Assembly: GCF_018982965.1 (NCBI RefSeq)
Contig: NZ_JACBYP010000026.1
Coordinates: 1-64,000, forward strand
DNA length: 64,000 bases
From: Streptomyces mayonensis
GTDB taxonomy: Bacteria; Actinomycetota; Actinomycetes; Streptomycetales; Streptomycetaceae
Direction of reading: 5' to 3'
Positions 62,743 through 64,000 of this stretch are shown piece after piece. The notes beneath the pieces are model-generated. The model searched no databases. It worked only from the letters and a program-made list of their open reading frames with translations, and was not told where the DNA came from. A program made the position numbers and the translations under genes. Position 1 is the stretch's first letter; every line of letters begins with the position of its first letter.

Positions 62743-64000
62743 GTGGCCGCACAGGCGCGACATGACTCAGCGGTCGACTCGGTGCACGACTCCGCGGACC
62801 CCGTACGGGAGGACCCTGCACGGCAGGACCCCGTACGGGAGGACTCCGTACGGCAGGACCCCGTGCAGGAGGACCCCGTACGGCCGGACCCCGTACGGGA
62901 GGATTCCGTGCGGGACCGGGAGATCGTTCTGGAACAGGCACACCTGGACCGGGTGTACCGCCGCCTCGAGGAGAAGATCCACGAGGCCGAGTTCCTCATG
63001 CACGACGCCGCCCAGCGCGGCCACGTCGGCACCCCCGGCGCCCTGGCCGAGCGCGACGCGCAGGTCTTCCGGGCCGGCATCCACCTCAACCGCCTGAACA
63101 ACGAGTTCGAGGACTTCCTCTTCGGCCGTATCGACCTGCTCCTCGGCAAGGACGGCAAGAAGGGACCCGACGGCGCGTACACCGCGGTCGAGCCCGCCGA
63201 GGGGGCCCTCGGGCCCGACAACACCGCCGACATCGCCGAGACCCTGCACATCGGCCGCATCGGCGTCCTCGACGCGGACTACGCCCCGCTGGTCATCGAC
63301 TGGCGGGCCCCCGCCGCGGCCCCCTTCTACCGGTCCACGCCGGTCGACCCGGGCCGCGTCGTGCGCCGCCGGGTGATCCGCTCCAAGGGCCGGCGCGTTC
63401 TCGGCGTCGAGGACGACCTGATGCGGCCCGAGATCACGGCCCGCCTGGACGGCGAGGAACTGGCCGTCGTCGGCGACGGCGCCCTGATGGCCGCCCTGGG
63501 CCAGGCCCGTACGCACTCCATGCGGGACATCGTGGCCTCCATCCAGGCCGAGCAGGACCGGGTGATCCGCGCCCCCGCCGCCTCCGTGACCTACGTCGAG
63601 GGCGGCCCCGGCACCGGCAAGACCGCCGTCGCCCTGCACCGGGCGGCCTACCTGCTCTACCAGGACCGGCGCCGCTACGCGGGCGGCATTCTGATCGTCT
63701 CGCCGACCCCGCTGCTCGTGGCGTACACCGAGGGCGTGCTGCCCTCCCTCGGCGAGGAGGGCCAGGTCGCCATCCGCGCGATCGGCTCCCTGGTCGAGGG
63801 AGCGGAGGCCACGCTGTACGACTCCCCGGCCGCCGCCCGCGTCAAGGGCTCCGCCCGCATGCTGCGGGTGCTGCGCAAGGCGGCGCGCGGCGCGCTGGAA
63901 CCGGCCGACTCGCCGACGCTGCTCAGGGTCGTCGCCTTCGGCCGCCGCCTCGAACTGGAGGCCGAGGAACTGGCCGGCATCCGCCGCACCGTCCTCGGCG
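62743..64000 (+). CDS. HelD-like superfamily 1 helicase/RNAP-associated ATPase, 3' end outside window
   Basis: The frame is open to the end of the window (419 codons). GTG start with GAAGGGGG upstream. The N-terminus has eight DPVRE-type pentapeptide repeats (residues 19-58), then a helical REIVLEQAHLDRVYRRLEEKIHEAEF coiled-coil arm typical of HelD proteins, which enter RNA polymerase and recycle stalled complexes. Walker A is EGGPGTGKTA near 286, with PLVIDWRAPAAAPFY before it. UvrD-like motifs further on are beyond the window. Corresponds, from memory, to the SCO2952-type helicase. It may be co-regulated with the sigma operon 70 bp upstream. Confidence 0.9.
   Translation, partial: MAAQARHDSAVDSVHDSADPVREDPARQDPVREDSVRQDPVQEDPVRPDPVREDSVRDREIVLEQAHLDRVYRRLEEKIHEAEFLMHDAAQRGHVGTPGALAERDAQVFRAGIHLNRLNNEFEDFLFGRIDLLLGKDGKKGPDGAYTAVEPAEGALGPDNTADIAETLHIGRIGVLDADYAPLVIDWRAPAAAPFYRSTPVDPGRVVRRRVIRSKGRRVLGVEDDLMRPEITARLDGEELAVVGDGALMAALGQARTHSMRDIVASIQAEQDRVIRAPAASVTYVEGGPGTGKTAVALHRAAYLLYQDRRRYAGGILIVSPTPLLVAYTEGVLPSLGEEGQVAIRAIGSLVEGAEATLYDSPAAARVKGSARMLRVLRKAARGALEPADSPTLLRVVAFGRRLELEAEELAGIRRTVLG
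62797..62916 (+). repeat. 15-bp tandem repeat encoding DPVRE pentapeptides
   Basis: Eight consecutive 15-bp units of GACCCCGTACGGGAG type, with a few substitutions, encode Asp-Pro/Ser-Val-Arg-Glu/Gln in the N-terminal extension of the HelD-like protein. Confidence 0.95.

Overview
The window is very GC-rich actinobacterial DNA with many GTG/TTG starts, strong GC bias at third codon positions and almost no TTA codons. Gene content and order match the Streptomyces core chromosome. From memory it corresponds to the S. coelicolor interval around SCO2999 (glutamate dehydrogenase) to SCO2952 (helicase), read in the opposite direction; no search was run. I see no prophage, insertion sequence, CRISPR array or secondary-metabolite cluster.

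Layout. (1) 0.5-5.5 kb: a very large NAD-glutamate dehydrogenase. (2) 5.7-11.8 kb, minus strand: a teichoic-acid-type export and polymerisation unit (TagG/TagH ABC exporter, a TagF-like glycerophosphotransferase, a family-2 glycosyltransferase). (3) 11.9-18.7 kb: small housekeeping and stress genes in alternating orientation: TetR, a LysR/DoxX pair, a P-loop kinase with a TTA codon, an SDR, a DinB protein with a membrane-anchored redoxin, galE, and the divergent ohrR/ohrA pair. (4) 18.8-28.8 kb, minus strand: two polytopic membrane proteins and three more GT2-glycerophosphotransferase fusion proteins. (5) 28.9-32.7 kb: a sugar ABC importer (lipoprotein plus two permeases, no ATPase). (6) 32.9-40.6 kb: a 1363-aa FHA/FtsK-like protein divergent from the Ser/Thr kinases pkaA and pkaB. 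(7) 40.7-47.6 kb: translation and division genes: prfB, a repeat-rich LAETG surface protein, a small zinc ribbon, ftsEX, an S41 protease, smpB and ssrA (tmRNA). (8) 47.8-50.3 kb: an MFS exporter and its divergent LysR. (9) 50.4-56.1 kb: matA-matB and an acyltransferase, a surface-polysaccharide (PNAG-like) operon. (10) 56.2-60.1 kb: a Pro/Gln-rich membrane protein, narK and an NnaR-like HemD-domain regulator. (11) 60.4-64 kb: a CGNR zinc-finger protein, an ECF sigma/anti-sigma pair (sigU/rsuA-like) and the 5' part of a HelD-like helicase cut by the window end.

The main theme is the cell envelope: four TagF-like proteins, a TagGH exporter, MatAB, GalE, a sortase substrate, FtsEX and membrane kinases lie within 50 kb. 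The observations I rate highest are (a) a recurring T-x-V-L-P motif shared by the PkaA linker and the cytoplasmic part of MatA, next to an FHA protein, suggesting a phosphothreonine/FHA link between kinase signalling and polysaccharide synthesis; (b) complementary loss of catalytic residues among the four GT2-TagF fusion proteins; (c) a sugar permease carrying a large extra extracellular domain; and (d) a LAETG-anchored protein made almost entirely of TSEG and Gly-Ser-Asp-Asn repeats.
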